A stretch of DNA of 64,000 bases, taken from positions 1,402,001-1,466,000 of the forward strand of contig JAOTOL010001605.1 in NCBI GenBank assembly GCA_034440575.1, in the 5' to 3' direction. Numbering within the stretch: position 1 is the first letter of the stretch; each line of letters starts with the position of its first letter. This document shows, one piece after another, positions 35,401 through 46,831 of this stretch. The stretch is from Imbricaverruca yamaguchii. Lineage: Eukaryota; Arthropoda; Thecostraca; Neoverrucidae. Under the pieces are notes generated by a model, which saw nothing but the letters and a program-made list of their open reading frames with translations, ran no database searches and had not been told where the DNA came from. The translations under genes and the position numbers were made by a program.

Positions 35401-36130
35401 TTTGGAAGGAGATGACAGTCAGGAAGAGGTACTGAGTACCATGAAAGAAAACCATGCTTCTATCCCCTTTGAACATCTCCGACGAAAACATTTGTGACTC
35501 TATGGAAACTTTTTGGGTATATATACCTGCAATTTTTTAATAATTTAGAGTCCCAGCCCCCAAAACGAAATGAATTTGGTACACACAATTATCATGATTT
35601 GGTCACTTTTATTACTTGACATTCTATATATTTGTCCCAAGAGTGCCGGGAATACATTTACCTTCAGGACAGTTCAGTTCATATTTCAGTGTTGAACGAC
35701 CTGACCTGATAACGACTTACGAAATGCCACGATGCGTTGACACTACAAATATTGCATGCAAATCTGGGTTATCAAAAAATATTCATTTGGACAAAATTGT
35801 ACACAAGGAAATATTTTTTTTACAGTCTAGCCCCCTCATTCGACCTAGGTACTTGAACTTGTAACATGTTGTTTTCTTGTGCATCTTTCTTCGATTATTT
35901 GTCATTCATGCATTCATGTTTCACTTGACCATATATTTTTGGTTTGTTCATGGAACATTTGCAATATACATCTAGGAACGGCCGTGACCGTTGCTTGGCT
36001 GGTTGACTGATATGAAAAAAGCCGTGGTGACATTGGAGATTATATTCGGCCGCGTACAGCGTATGCGTTGGATGACTCCTCCACGGAACCGTTCAGCGTA
36101 TGTCGGTGTCGTTCCATGCAGGCCGGCTCA
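35401..36130. other. Intron B-C, unique part
   Basis: AT-rich intronic DNA with no exon, RNA gene or repeat that I can name. Confidence 0.5.
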
Positions 36131-36715
36131 CAACCCGCCATCTAGCACGGCGGACCGTGTGCTCCAGCTGCCAGAGGGTCCACGTGGTGTGTCGGTCTGA
36201 CGGCGGACCGTGTGCTCCAGCTGCCAGAGGGCCCGCGTGGTGTGTCGGTCAGACGGCGGACCGTGTGCTCCATGCCAGAGGCCCGTGGGCTGCCAGAGGG
36301 CCCGCGTGGTGTGTCGGTCTGACGGCGGACCGTGTGCTCCAGCTGCCAGAGGGTCCACGTGGTGTGTCGGTCTGACGGCGGACCGTGTGCTCCAGCTGCC
36401 AGAGGGTCCGCGTGGTGTGTCGGTCTGACGGCGGACCGTGTGCTCCAGCTGCCAGAGGGTCCGCGTGGTGTGTCGTCGAAGGCGACCGTGTGTCCAGCTG
36501 CCAGAGGGTCCGCGTGGTGTGTCGGTCAGACGGCGGACCGTGTGTTCCAGCTGCCAGAGGGTCCACGTGGTGTGTCGGTCAGACGGCGGACCGTGTGCTC
36601 CAGCTGCCAGAGGGCCCGCGTGGTGTGTCGGTCAGACGGCGGACCGTGTGCTCCAGCTGCCAGAGGGTCCACGTGGTGTGTCGGTCAGACGCTGACACCA
36701 GTTCTCTGTCCTCGG
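36131..36715 (+). repeat. 53-bp minisatellite abutting exon C
   Basis: About 11 copies of a 53-bp unit (GGCGGACCGTGTGCTCC, AGCTGCCAGAGGGTCC, ACGTGGTGTGTCGGTCTGAC). It stops about 25 bp before the exon C acceptor; the last unit runs into GTCAGACGCTGACACC. Confidence 0.95.
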
Positions 36716-36718
36716 CAG

Positions 36719-36831
36719 GTATCCTCGGGAACTGCTGGCTGTTGAGCGCGCTGGCCGTGCTGGCCGAGCGCGAGGAGCTCGTCCAGAACGTGATGATCAC
36801 CAAGGAGTTTTGCGAGCAGGGTGTCTACCAG
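36719..36831 (+). CDS. Calpain-15 exon C: catalytic cysteine
   Basis: Two bases complete Gly447, then ILGNCWLLSALAVLAERE continues to EFCEQGVYQ. GNCWxLSAL is the calpain active-site signature; Cys452 is the nucleophile. Acceptor CTCGGCAG at 36718; donor TACCAG|GTCAGT after 36831, phase 0. Downstream at 36890-37035 a short array repeats (T/G)ACCAGGTCAGCGGTCAGCTG, resembling this exon end and donor. Confidence 0.93.
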
Positions 36832-36884
36832 GTCAGTGTGAGGCTGGTCTGGGCGTATATCACGTCAGTGATCTGATGGTGTAA

Positions 36885-37040
36885 CATCAGTGGTCCGCTG
36901 GTGTACCATGTCAGCGGCCGACTTGGATATCAGGTCAGTGGTCAGCTGGTGCATCAGATCAATGGTCAGCTGGCGTACCAGGTCAGCGGTCAGCCTGTGT
37001 GTCAGGTCAGCGGTCAGCTGGTGTGCCAGGTTAGTGGCCT
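36885..37040 (+). repeat. Short array resembling exon C donor
   Basis: Units of about 27-30 bp, such as GTACCAGGTCAGCGGTCAGC, contain CCAG|GTCAG, matching the exon C donor TACCAG|GTCAGT 60 bp upstream. About five copies. Confidence 0.7.
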
Positions 37041-37209
37041 CGACGCGTGCTTTAGACAGCTACAGTGTGCCGCCTTCAGCGCTACAAGTCTGTTGAGTCG
37101 GTACCGCTGAATGCCGCTTAGCTCTCTGCCGAGTCAGGCGGAGCTGACGCGGGCGTTATCGGTCTGTAGACCACCGCCACACCTCGCCAAGTCACCATGA
37201 CCCAGACTG

Positions 37210-37465
37210 CATGGTTAGAATAATGGTTTTCCGTTAGGTACAGATGTTGGAACGAGCACGTAGGATGTCGAAATTTGCCATGTAATTAGTGTCATTTAAA
37301 ATAATTTTGATGCCCCAGACTAAAATTCGAGCTCACGATATAGGCACTTCAAGATGATGGTGTAGGTTCCAAGGAGCAGGACGTCGATACTTATTGGAGA
37401 AGGATGTCAATTGAGCATTCAGAAAGTGGTATATTTCGCCCTATTTCACGAATAATTTATCACTG
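37210..37465. mobile_element. hAT-like MITE, short diverged copy
   Basis: Starts CATGGTTAGAATAATGG and ends, reverse-complemented, CAGTGATAAATTATTCG. Flanked by 8-bp repeats CCAGACTG (37202-37209) and CCAGAATG (37466-37473), one mismatch. An internal deletion relative to the 34220 and 54263 copies. Confidence 0.65.
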
Positions 37466-37682
37466 CCAGAATGTCAACCAGCGCGGCGACCAAGGGGCCG
37501 ATGTCATTCGATGTGCCACCGCCGCATGCATCGGTAACGGATGAGTGAGGTTAGAAATGTGTTGGTCTGATTACAGGACGGAATAAACCAGAGCTAAAGA
37601 ACGTATGTGGTGTTCACTACCTGTGTGTGTGTGTGCGCGACGCGATGAGCACCGTATCTGCACGGCGTCCTCTGTTCGGCAG

Positions 37683-37772
37683 GTCCGGCTGTGCAAGGAC
37701 GGCCAGTGGCAGACGGTGCTGGTCGACGACCTGCTTCCCTGCGACGGCCGGGGCCGGCTCGTCTACTCTCAG
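37683..37772 (+). CDS. Calpain-15 exon D
   Basis: Thirty codons: [19 protein letters not shown] and [11 protein letters not shown]. The G-x-W-x-x-VxVDDxLP block is conserved in all calpain cores (PC1). Acceptor TTCGGCAG at 37682, donor TCTCAG|GTGAGC after 37772; phase 0 at both ends. Confidence 0.93.
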
Positions 37773-37796
37773 GTGAGCGCCGACGCGGCCGCTCGG

Positions 37797-37998
37797 CCTA
37801 CTCCACAACCGAGCCTCTCCCTCTCCCTTCCTCTCCATCTCCCTCTCCCTCTACATCTCCCTCTCCCTCTCCACCTCCACCTCCATCTCCATCTCCATCT
37901 CCATCTCCATCTCCATCTCCATCTCCATCTCCCTCTCAATCTCCATCTCCCTCTACATCTCCTTCTCCATCTCCATCTCCGTCTCTCGCTCTCGCTGT
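37797..37998 (+). repeat. (CTCCAT/CTCCCT)n tract
   Basis: A pyrimidine-rich hexamer tract starts about 25 bp after the exon D donor, mostly CTCCAT and CTCCCT units. Confidence 0.95.
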
Positions 37999-37999
37999 C

Positions 38000-39592
38000 G
38001 GAGCGCACCATGTGAAGTTGGCCCTCACTGGGGATAACTGCACCGGGTATTGTGCCGCGTTCTTGGTGTGTTCTGCGAGTAAAGTTATCTTTAGGTCGTC
38101 ATCTGAATCCTCCTCGTATCCTCATGGAGGTAGAGGGTGAAGAACTACACTCACTCAAAGGTACCCCGCAAACACTACAATTGCGGTTATGAAATTATAT
38201 GTGTGATAGCGATCACTCATATGAATTATCGATATTTGACATGGATGCCTTTTTTGTGTACTTTCATTGGCGCTTCCCATGTCCTCAGGATGCATAGCTG
38301 ACAAAATTTTAACGTCGCAATGTCGTGGTAATAATTATGTTGGAAACTAGGATCGAATGGAAACACTTCCACCTCCTGGAAAGAGTTTTGAATTCCGGAA
38401 TTCAGTTTCATGAAAGATAGGTAACATTCTGCTTCAATAACAGCCACAGCTGTTTTCCTATTTCTAGCCACGATCTCAGTTCATGTCAGGGTTGGCAACA
38501 TGCTGGCATAAACCTGTCATTTCCAAAGACCTGGAAAAAAAAAACATTCGCTGTCAAGACCCATAGACCTTGTGCAGAAAACGATGTTATGTTTGTGATC
38601 CGGGATCGGGAGGTTCTTGTCGGATCCAAGAGATCCGGAGAGAGCCCATCGTGGTCTGGCACGAGGTTGACAGTTTTTGGAGGTAAATATTTCTTACCGG
38701 CTAATGCCACTGGCATGGCAGCGTTTTGTCAGCTCTGGTTGATGGCTACTCTTCTAGTGGCACGTGCTGGAACTCTTGCGTCGATAGCAATATATGTCCC
38801 TCCGAACGGAAGGTGTACTGGCGTCACCGAAGTGCTTGGGTCACTCCTTATGCGGCTGCCTGTCCAAGTCGTGTGGCTTAGTACTCCTTCGTGCCGGCTA
38901 GCGTCGTATTCGGCTGACTTTAGCCTCGAAACGCATTGTTTGCATTTAACTGTAATGCTACCGTGTCGAGCGGCCGTATTGCTTAACTCGTACTCGACGA
39001 ACAAGTTGACTTATCGTGCTGTGTTTAAAGTGGCACAGCCTTGACGTGATGCCTACATACGAAGTTAGGTCACTCCAAGCAATGGTAATGCCAGTGACCT
39101 CAATACTTTGCCGTCGTTCGAGCGCGACGCATGCAGAACGTTCTATTTTTCGTTCCACCTCCTGTGTTGCGATACTTATACCTGGCGGAGGTGCGTTGCT
39201 GCCTCGCTGGGTGGAGCTGGCAGTCCCTGTTCGCGACAGAGACCCAATCCGGGCGTCCGACGGTGGCTACCTATGCACGGCATTGGTCACACGTGACTGT
39301 GCACAGGTCGGGTCGGCGAGTACTCTGCATTGTGGGTAACTCTGACCGATGCTGTAGCCGTGACTACCTCTGATCGGTGCCCGTGATGGAACCAGACTTC
39401 GAAGGTAACTGGACCCCGAGATGTCTCTGAGAGGTGCTCTGTGGGTGCTGCATGACCAATGTAGTCGATGCGCCCTAAAGCCCCAATAACTATCTAACTA
39501 ACTGAGAGGTACGCTGTGTGTCACTGGTAGGCTCTGTGGATGCTGCACGCATGAGCACGTGCTAACCTGAGGACCGGCGCGGCCGTTTTCAG
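38000..39592. other. Intron D-E remainder
   Basis: No exon or RNA gene recognised. Contains micro-retroposon copy 5. Confidence 0.5.
39427..39517 (+). mobile_element. Micro-retroposon copy 5
   Basis: Body GGGTGCTGCATGACC...GATGCGCCCTAAAG with an AATAACTATCTAACTAA tail, flanked by 16-bp repeats CTGAGAGGTGCTCTGT (39427-39442) and CTGAGAGGTACGCTGT (39502-39517), two mismatches. Confidence 0.75.
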
Positions 39593-39736
39593 ACTAAGCA
39601 CCGTCAGCTGTGGGTGCCGCTGATCGAGAAGGCGGTGGCGAAGCTGCACGGCTGTTACGAGGCGCTCGTGTCGGGCCGAGCCATCGAGGGTCTGGCCACG
39701 CTGACCGGTGCGCCGTGCGACAGCATACCTCTCCAG
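39593..39736 (+). CDS. Calpain-15 exon E
   Basis: Forty-eight codons, from [20 protein letters not shown] through [19 protein letters not shown] to APCDSIPLQ. The LW(V)xLIEKAxAKLxGxYxAL(x)xG block is a conserved calpain PC1 helix region. Acceptor TTTTCAG at 39592, donor CTCCAG|GTGGGT after 39736, phase 0. Confidence 0.94.
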
Positions 39737-39982
39737 GTGGGTATGGTGTGCCATTGCAGGTGTGGCGTGCCACACCTCGGCTGTTGGTGACCTTCGCCGC
39801 ACCTTTCCTCCACCAAGAAGCCGTACCGCCAAACAATAAAGTTGATATTTTGCTTAGATGTAGTTTTTGGTATATGGGCTGAGATTTGTGGAACTATGCG
39901 ATTATAGATATATGTAAGAAATGTCTCATTTGCATAGTCGAATGTGAGCTAAACGCGTGAAGCTATAAAGGAAGTTGAGGGA

Positions 39983-40147
39983 GCCACGGTAGCTCAGTTG
40001 GTAGAGCGTCGGACGTAATATCGGATCGCAAGATTATGGGTTAGAATATCTCAATCGACGGCATTTGCCGAGTCCACCCGCGATCAATCGCCGTGAGAGG
40101 TTGGCGACGCTATATAATCTAGCGATTGTATGCGTGGTAAAAAAAAG
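39983..40147 (+). mobile_element. tRNA-derived SINE (GTCGTAAA-related family)
   Basis: The head GCCACGGTAGCTCAGTTGG has a tRNA A-box, followed by a degenerate B-box (GGGTTAGAATATC), then CCGTGAGAGGTTGGCGACGC and an A-rich end TGGTAAAAAAAAGCAC. The GTGAGAG(G)TTGGCGACGCTA body is shared with other SINE copies in the window. Not a functional tRNA: the anticodon arm and T arm are broken. Confidence 0.65.
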
Positions 40148-40563
40148 CACAAGGCTCTTCTCATAAAGGAATTTGCGCTCTTTCGAACGGTACGATTTTG
40201 TTTCCAACTGGGTCCCCTTATCTCTGTAGTTTGTTTACTGCAGTTTCCTGGGATGGCAAGATTGTCTGTTACCCCAGCTCGTTTTCTTAGTGCTGGTATC
40301 GTTCCCCAATATCGTTGCTGTTAGTCTACATACATATATATACATATATATATTGATTATGTGTGATTATATATGTATATATGCTTGTGTGAGGCATTGA
40401 CAGATGAGAGACTAGAAACTTAAAGAGATAAAGTATATTGATACCTGTGAGATACTCGGCCTCCACAGTCTTTTGTTATTTGCCTCTGCTGCGCTGGCTA
40501 GCGTTTGGCCTTCCATCAGCGCCATTACCCTGTACGCCGGAGCCCCTGTCCGTTGCAGTGCTG

Positions 40564-40650
40564 ACTCATCGTGTGTTCATGGGTGCTGTATAACCTCTGC
40601 AGTTGATGCGCCCTAAAACCCAAATAACTAACTAACTCATCATGTGTTCA
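40564..40650 (+). mobile_element. Micro-retroposon copy 6
   Basis: Body TGGGTGCTGTATAACC...GATGCGCCCTAAAA with an AATAACTAACTA tail, flanked by 16-bp repeats ACTCATCGTGTGTTCA (40564-40579) and ACTCATCATGTGTTCA (40635-40650), one mismatch. Confidence 0.85.
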
Positions 40651-40919
40651 CTACCGGTACCAGGTGGTCTAACGATAACAAAATCAGACACGCACATCGT
40701 TAATGTCCGGGACCCAAAATGAAAATTATATTGCCACAAAAGGTGCCAAATATCCCCGCGAGTGTTATCCCATACCGGGGACGGTCTGTTTAAATGCCGG
40801 ATGACGTGCGTGGGGAGACTGTAGGTATCACCGGCCTCAAGTTCAACACGTTGAGCATAGACGATGGGCTACAACGGAAGTCAGCTGACGGCAACACCTG
40901 ACGACGGGCGCTGACGAGA

Positions 40920-41580
40920 ACTTGTGACGGTGACTCGTGGTGTGAGCCTCTGGACGGGAGCCTCAGACAGTGACCCCACCTGTCAGCCCCTGATGGGCAT
41001 CTCTGAAGGTTTCCTGCGATGGAAGCCTCTGACGATGGCCTCTGACGATGGCCTCCGACGGTGGCCTCTAACGGTGGCTTCCGACGATGGCCTCTAACGG
41101 TGGTCTCTGACGATGGCCTCTAACGGTGGTATCTGACGATGGCCTCTGACGGTGTCCTCTGACGATGGCCTCTGACGGTGTCCTCTGACGATGGCCTCTG
41201 ACGGTGTCCTCTGACGATGGCCTCTAACGGTGACCTCTGACGATGGCCTCTGACGGTGGCCTCTAACGGTGGCCTCTGACGGTGGCCTCTAACGGTGGCC
41301 TCTGACGATGGCCTCTAACGGTGGCCTCTGACGATGGCCTCTAACGGTGGCCTCTGACGGTGGCCTCTGACGGTGGCCTCTGACGGTGGCCTCTGACGGT
41401 GGCCTCTGACGATGGCCTCTGACGGTGGCCTCTGACGATGGCCTCTAACGGTGGCCTCTGACGATGCCTCTACTGGCCTCTGACGGTGGCCTCTGACGTG
41501 GCCTCTGACGGTGGCCTCTGACGATGGCCTCTAACGGTGGCCTCTAACAGTGGCCTCTGACGATGGCCTCTAACGGTTAC
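40920..41580 (+). repeat. 13-bp minisatellite in intron E-F
   Basis: Roughly 40 copies of GGCCTCTGACGGT, often alternating with GGCCTCTAACGGT and GGCCTCTGACGAT to give a 26-bp higher-order pattern. Confidence 0.95.
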
Positions 41581-41759
41581 TTCTAGCTGTGGACTGTAGC
41601 GCCAACTTCTGCCTAATTTCTGACGGGCACCTCTACCAGTGGTCGGGTGGCAGCCGATGACCATCTCATCTCTAGCGGAGGCTGCCGACGGCGGTTTGCC
41701 ACAGCCTCCGACGGGGACCACTGGCACTTGCCTCTGTTGGGGAGTTCCCGCGGCGACGT

Positions 41760-43763
41760 TCGGCGGCAGCCCGTGACGGTCGCGTGCCGCCAGGTGTCGT
41801 CGGTGCCCAGCGAGGCCGAGGAGCTGGACCGTTCGGCGGCAGCACGTGACGGTTGCGTGCCGCCAGGTGTCGTCGGTGCCCAGCGAGGCCGAGGAGCTGG
41901 ACCGTTCGGCGGCAGCCCGTGACGGTCGCGTGCCGCCAGGTGTCGTCGGTGCCCAGCGAGGCCGAGGAGCTGGACCGTTCGGCGGCAGCCCGTGACGGTC
42001 GCGTGCCGCCAGGTGTCGTCGGTGCCCAGCGAGGCCGAGGAGCTGGACCGTTCGGCGGCAGCACGTGACGGTTGCGTGCCGCCAGGTGTCGTCGGTGCCC
42101 AGCGAGGCCGAGGAGCTGGACCGTTCGGCGGCAGCCCGTGACGGTCGCGTGCCGCCAGGTGTCGGTGCCACGAGGCCGAGGAGCTGGACCGTTCGGCGGC
42201 AGCCCGTGACGGTCGCGCCGCCAGGTGTCGTCGGTGCCCAGCGAGGCCGAGAGCTGGACCGTTCGGCGGCGTGACGGTGCGTGCCGCCAGGTGAGGCCGA
42301 GTAGCTGGACCGTTCGGCGGCAGCCCGTGACGGTCGCGTGCCGCCAGGTGTCGTCGGTGCCCAGCGAGGCCGAGGAGCTGGACTGTTCGGCGGCAGCCCG
42401 TGACGGTCGCGTGCCGCCAGGTGTCGTCGGTGCCCAGCGAGGCCGAGGAGCTGGACCGTTCGGCGGCAGCCCGTGACGGTCGCCTGCCGCCAGGTGTCGT
42501 CGGTGCCCAGCGAGGCCGAGGAGCTGGACCGTTCGGCGGCAGCCCGTGACGGTCGCGTGCCGCCAGGTGTCGGTGCCCAGCGAGGCCGAGGAGCTGGACC
42601 GTTCGGCGGCAGCCCGTGACGGTCGCGTGCCGCCAGGTGTCGTCGGTGCCCAGCGAGGCCGAGGAGCTGGACCGTTCGGCGGCAGCCCGTGACGGTCGCG
42701 TGCCGCCAGGTGTCGTCGGTGCCCAGCGAGGCCGAGGAGCTGGACCGTTCGGCGGCAGCCCGTGACGGTCGCGTGCCGCCAGGTGTCGTCGGTGCCCAGC
42801 GAGGCCGAGGAGCTGGACCGTTCGGCGGCAGCACGTGACGGTTGCGTGCCGCCAGGTGTCGTCGGTGCCCAGCGAGGCCGAGGAGCTGGACTGTTCGGCG
42901 GCAGCCCGTGACGGTCGCGTGCCGCCAGGTGTCGTCGGTGCCAGGAGGCCGAGGAGCTGGACCGTTCGGCGGCAGCCCGTGACGGTTGCGTGCCGCCAGG
43001 TGTCGTCGGTGCCCAGCGAGGCCGAGGAGCTGGACCGTTCGGCGGCAGCCCGTGACGGTCGCGTGCCGCCAGGTGTCGTCGGTGCCCAGCGAGGCCGAGG
43101 AGCTGGACCGTTCGGCGGCAGCACGTGACGGTGCGTGCCGCCAGGTGTCGTCGGTGCCCAGCGAGGCCGAGGAGCTGGACCGTTCGGCGGCGGCCCGTGA
43201 CGGTCCGTGCCGCCAGGTGTCGTCGGTGCCCAGCGAGGCCGAGGAGCTGGACCGTTCGGCGGCAGCACGTGACGGTCGCGTGCCGCCAGGTGTCGTCGGT
43301 GCCCAGCGAGGCCGAGGAGCTGGACCGTTCGGCGGCAGCCCGTGACGGTCGCTGCCGCCAGGTGTCGTCGGTGCCCAGCGAGGCCGAGGAGCTGGACCGT
43401 TCGGCGGCAGCACGTGACGGTTGCGTGCCGCCAGGTGTCGTCGGTGCCCAGCGAGGCTGAGGAGCTGGACCGTTCGGCGGCAGCCCGTGACGGTCGCGTG
43501 CCGCCAGGTGTCGTCGGTGCCCAGCGAGGCCGAGGAGCTGGACCGTTCGGCGGCAGCCCGTGACGGTCGCGTGCCGCCAGGTGTCGTCGGTGCCCAGCGA
43601 GGCCGAGGAGCTGGACCGTTCGGCGGCGGCCCGTGACAGTCCCGTGCCGCCAGGTGTCGTCGGTGCCCAGCGAGGCTGAGGAGCTGGACCGTTCGGCGGC
43701 AGCCCGTGACGGTCGCGTGCCGCCAGGTGTCGTCGGTGCCCAGCGAGGCCGAGGAGCTGGACC
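41760..43763 (+). repeat. 73-bp array of exon F 5' end plus acceptor
   Basis: About 27 copies of a 73-bp unit: 35 bp of intron ending CGCGTGCCGCCAG, then 38 bp identical to the start of exon F (GTGTCGTCGGTGCCCAGCG AGGCCGAGGAGCTGGACCG). Exon-like starts fall at 41794, 41867, 41940 and so on to the true exon at 43727. Some copies have 1-12-bp deletions (42160-42300). The period leaves a remainder of one modulo three. Confidence 0.95.
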
Positions 43764-43887
43764 GGGAGCTGGTGTGGGCGCAGCTGCTCAGCTCGCGAGC
43801 CGCCGGCTTCCTGATGGGCGCCTCCTGCGGCGGCGGCAACATGAAGGTGGTCGACGCCGACTTCAAACAGATGGGGCTCCGGCCACG
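43727..43887 (+). CDS. Calpain-15 exon F
   Basis: Fifty-three codons plus two bases: [20 protein letters not shown], then [20 protein letters not shown] and [24 protein letters not shown](N) precedes the catalytic His loop in the SOL/calpain-15 branch. Acceptor GCCGCCAG at 43726 lacks a pyrimidine tract and sits at the end of the 73-bp array, so its first 38 bp exist in about 27 upstream copies. Donor CG|GTGAGT after 43887, phase 2. Confidence 0.93.
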
Positions 43888-44917
43888 GTGAGTGGATGGA
43901 CGGACCGCGGGGAGGGGGGGAGGTGGGGGCGATGGGCGGACCGCGGTGGTGACGAGTAATACCGGCAAGTTTGGTGGGAGGATAATTAAGTGCTGTGTGT
44001 GCATGGGTCGAAAGGCGTTCGTTCCATTTGGCAAATGTTTCAAAGCAGGTGAGTCTAAAGAGAGTGCATCAGTTCTCAACAGACTGTGGATCGCGCACTA
44101 ATCTGCGGCCGTATTCAGGGTTGAAAAAAAAAATCAGGTTAAGACTGGTTTTAGCCATGGCGGTGTGTGGGGTTAATTTAGTTGTGCAAGGGCATGATTT
44201 ATATTGTGATACACCCTGATTGATATTTGAGACACAAACTCTGCGTGATCTTGCCACCACTACCCTTGTCAAAATGAGTCATATGAATTGCTGTTCAATT
44301 GAATATGTACCTACACACATGCTAATATTACAGACTCGGCCATTTCAGTAGAAATGTGCTGATGAACACTTGTGTTGCATACAGGTGGAAGTGCAGATGA
44401 GGGAAGGGTAAAAAGTGTTAGGTGGTGCTTCGAAACATCTCGCATTAATTTTGATTGGTGTTCTATTTTGTCACCATCTGGACCACTTGGAAAGTCATCA
44501 TGTGCAGGTGGTCAGTTTACCTATAAACTGACACGAAGTGGACTGTCAGGAATAATGCATAGGCATCGTTTTGTATGTGTAGAATAATTCACACGAACTG
44601 CGCTGGTACACAGCATGAACACTTATGACGATGTCCTCTGCAGCTCGTGTTTTCACTGTTGTCCAGGAACCATGTATTTTGCTTTCAATGGTAAACAATA
44701 CTGATTATTAGGCAATTGGTATAATATATTATATATATATGTATGTATATATATACATGCATACACATTCATATTTGGTTTCTCTCGTATTGGTTGGGGG
44801 AGGAAGGTATTCCCTTTCGCTTTGATGAGGCCGAGTTGAGTCTGCGGCAACCATCCATCTACCAGACCACCGTCGCCACCAGACGTCAACAGGTGGTCGG
44901 TGTGTTGTCGCCGGCAG
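43888..44917. other. Intron F-G
   Basis: Non-coding. G-rich start (43905-43945), otherwise unremarkable AT-rich DNA with a short TATATA/TACATA stretch at 44725-44765. Confidence 0.6.
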
Positions 44918-45121
44918 CCACGCCTACTCGGTGCTGGACGTGCGCGAGGCGGGCGGCCACCGGCTGCTGCGGCTGCGCAACCCCTGGGGCCACTACTCGT
45001 GGCGCGGCCAGTGGAGCGACCGCTCCTCCTGCTGGACGCCCGAGCTGCGCGCCCTGCTGCTGGACGGCCCGGCCGGCGACAGCGGCGGCGTGTTCTGGAT
45101 CTGCTACGACGACCTGCTCAG
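44918..45121 (+). CDS. Calpain-15 exon G: catalytic His and Asn
   Basis: One base completes an Arg codon, then HAYSVLDVREAGGHRLLRL, RNPWGHYSWRGQWSDRS and so on to GGVFWICYDDLL plus two bases. His617 (HAYSVLD) and Asn637 (RLRNPWG) complete the Cys/His/Asn triad. GxW(S)D and FWxxYxD(L/F) are the PC2 conserved blocks. Acceptor GCCGGCAG at 44917, donor CAG|GTAAGC after 45121, phase 2. Confidence 0.95.
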
Positions 45122-46560
45122 GTAAGCGGCCGGCGGTCGAACTGGCGTCGGCTCGTCGGCCGGGCCGGTCTCGGCTCGTCGGCCGGGCCGACCTCGGTTC
45201 ACGGTTGGACTGGCCGAGGTGGAGCTGGAGGATGCCCCCACCACACCCACCGTCTAGCGTGCCGACCCGGCCATCGTGCGGTTGTTTATATACGGGAGCT
45301 TTACAAAGTCGTGTTTGCGAGATGAACACGCCGGAATTGCTCGGGCGGTGGCGTGGGTGTTGTGAACGTTCTTGACCGCTGTTTGCTCAGTTGTCTGTTA
45401 ACTCTATAGTGATCCAAGTGGTGCTCGGTTCAGGACTATGCAAATGCAGTGGAGTAAAGCTGAATAGATAACAATGTTAGCGTGGCCTCACTGTATCAAC
45501 CACTGGTACCATGAAATCTACTCCCCTCGTCATCGTGGTGTTCATTTCCCGCAAACGATCGGCCCCTTACGCCAGTACTGCTGTGCAAAACCAAAATTCA
45601 TAACGTCCATTTTTCAATGATTTCCGATTTTTAGGTGAAATCGATCGTCTTATCGCTGATTTACAGGACTATTTGTTTTTGCAAAGCAAATCTCCAACTG
45701 ATTTCCAGCAACTTCCTTGAACTCTACTTCGTCCACCTTGTCTTCACATTTTTTTTCGTGATGTAGCCATTGATTCTTTTTCTTTGATGAAAATCACTAC
45801 GTGGGTAGTTTTTCGTGTAGGTAATAACTCATGGGCAAAACCCACTATTTAATGCACAATCGGTGCAAGCACTTGCATCTTCGCCAGTTGCAGGAACTTA
45901 ACTTTAATGAACCCACTACGTTCGAATGGTAGATATTTGATGAACTTGATAATTTTTCGTGTCTGTTAAAACCCATCACATTTTCAAAGCCAGGATGTTG
46001 GGTTTTGGCAGTTGCAATCAAGCTGATAGCTTCGCGACGTATGCTTTTTATTATTGGTGTAGGTCATTAGCAACACGTAGGTAACAAGTGGAGCACATGA
46101 AGCTGATTTGCGGGCTAAATCGAAATCACGACTTAGCAAAACTAGATAGAACCCAACACGTTCAAACGTGATGCGTTCTACCCAAGTACGTTTTCCAGGA
46201 CATTGAACGTAATGGAAGGCACCAAGGCTCTGAGAAAGTGTTGAGTTATACATTTGCATTCTGTATGTGATTTGGCTATGAAGCAAAAGTGAAAAGTCAA
46301 AACTGTTTTCGACATTACTTTCGATATCAATTTTACGATTGAGATGGTTCACAATTATGAACCAAAAGTACTCATTTTACATATATCAGGATGGCACGTG
46401 TATTCTGCACATTTATGGCTGGAATGCAATACAAACAGAAAAGTCGCGAATGCCTGTCCCGAACGTTTCTGGGTTCATTCAAAATTTCGTCGTATTGCGT
46501 TTTGCGTTTTGTCATTGTGCGGCCCAACAGTAAAGCTGCTCCTCTGTCCCGGCCACCATT
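45122..46560. other. Intron G-H, unique part
   Basis: No exon. GC-rich first 200 bp then AT-rich intronic DNA with no recognised element. Confidence 0.5.
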
Positions 46561-46589
46561 GTGTTCGTGTCCCGCCAGTGGTGCGTGCT

Positions 46590-46810
46590 GAGACGTTCCC
46601 CGACTGACTGCGCCACCATCCCACAAATACGTTGCCCGCCTCACAATCGAAAGGTCGTGGGCTCGAGTCTCACCTGTCGCTACTCTTTGCCCGCGACCAG
46701 TCGGCGTGAGAGATTGGCGACGCTACATGGCCAAACGGTCGATGTGTCGTAAAACCAATAACCGCGGACCACAAGATCGTGGGTTCGAATCCCAAACAAA
46801 CAAAAAAACC
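46590..46810 (+). mobile_element. tRNA-derived SINE directly upstream of exon H
   Basis: Contains B-box-like GTGGGCTCGAGTCTCACC, the family body GGCGTGAGAGATTGGCGACG, CGATGTGTCGTAAAACCAAT and an A-rich end ACAAACAAAAAAACC. It ends about 22 bp before the exon H acceptor, so the present pyrimidine-poor acceptor context is partly SINE-derived. Confidence 0.6.
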
Positions 46811-46831
46811 AACCAGCCAACCATCCCGCAG

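Noticed and set aside
39983..40060. A functional tRNA gene
   Set aside because: A-box is present but B-box and stems are degenerate and an extended SINE body follows.
41470..44079. An 869-codon minus-strand frame
   Set aside because: It is the complement of the 73-bp exon-F-derived array, which happens to lack stops on that strand.
44743..45375. A 210-codon frame through exon G
   Set aside because: Out of frame with the calpain core; exon G is read in the HAYSVLD frame.
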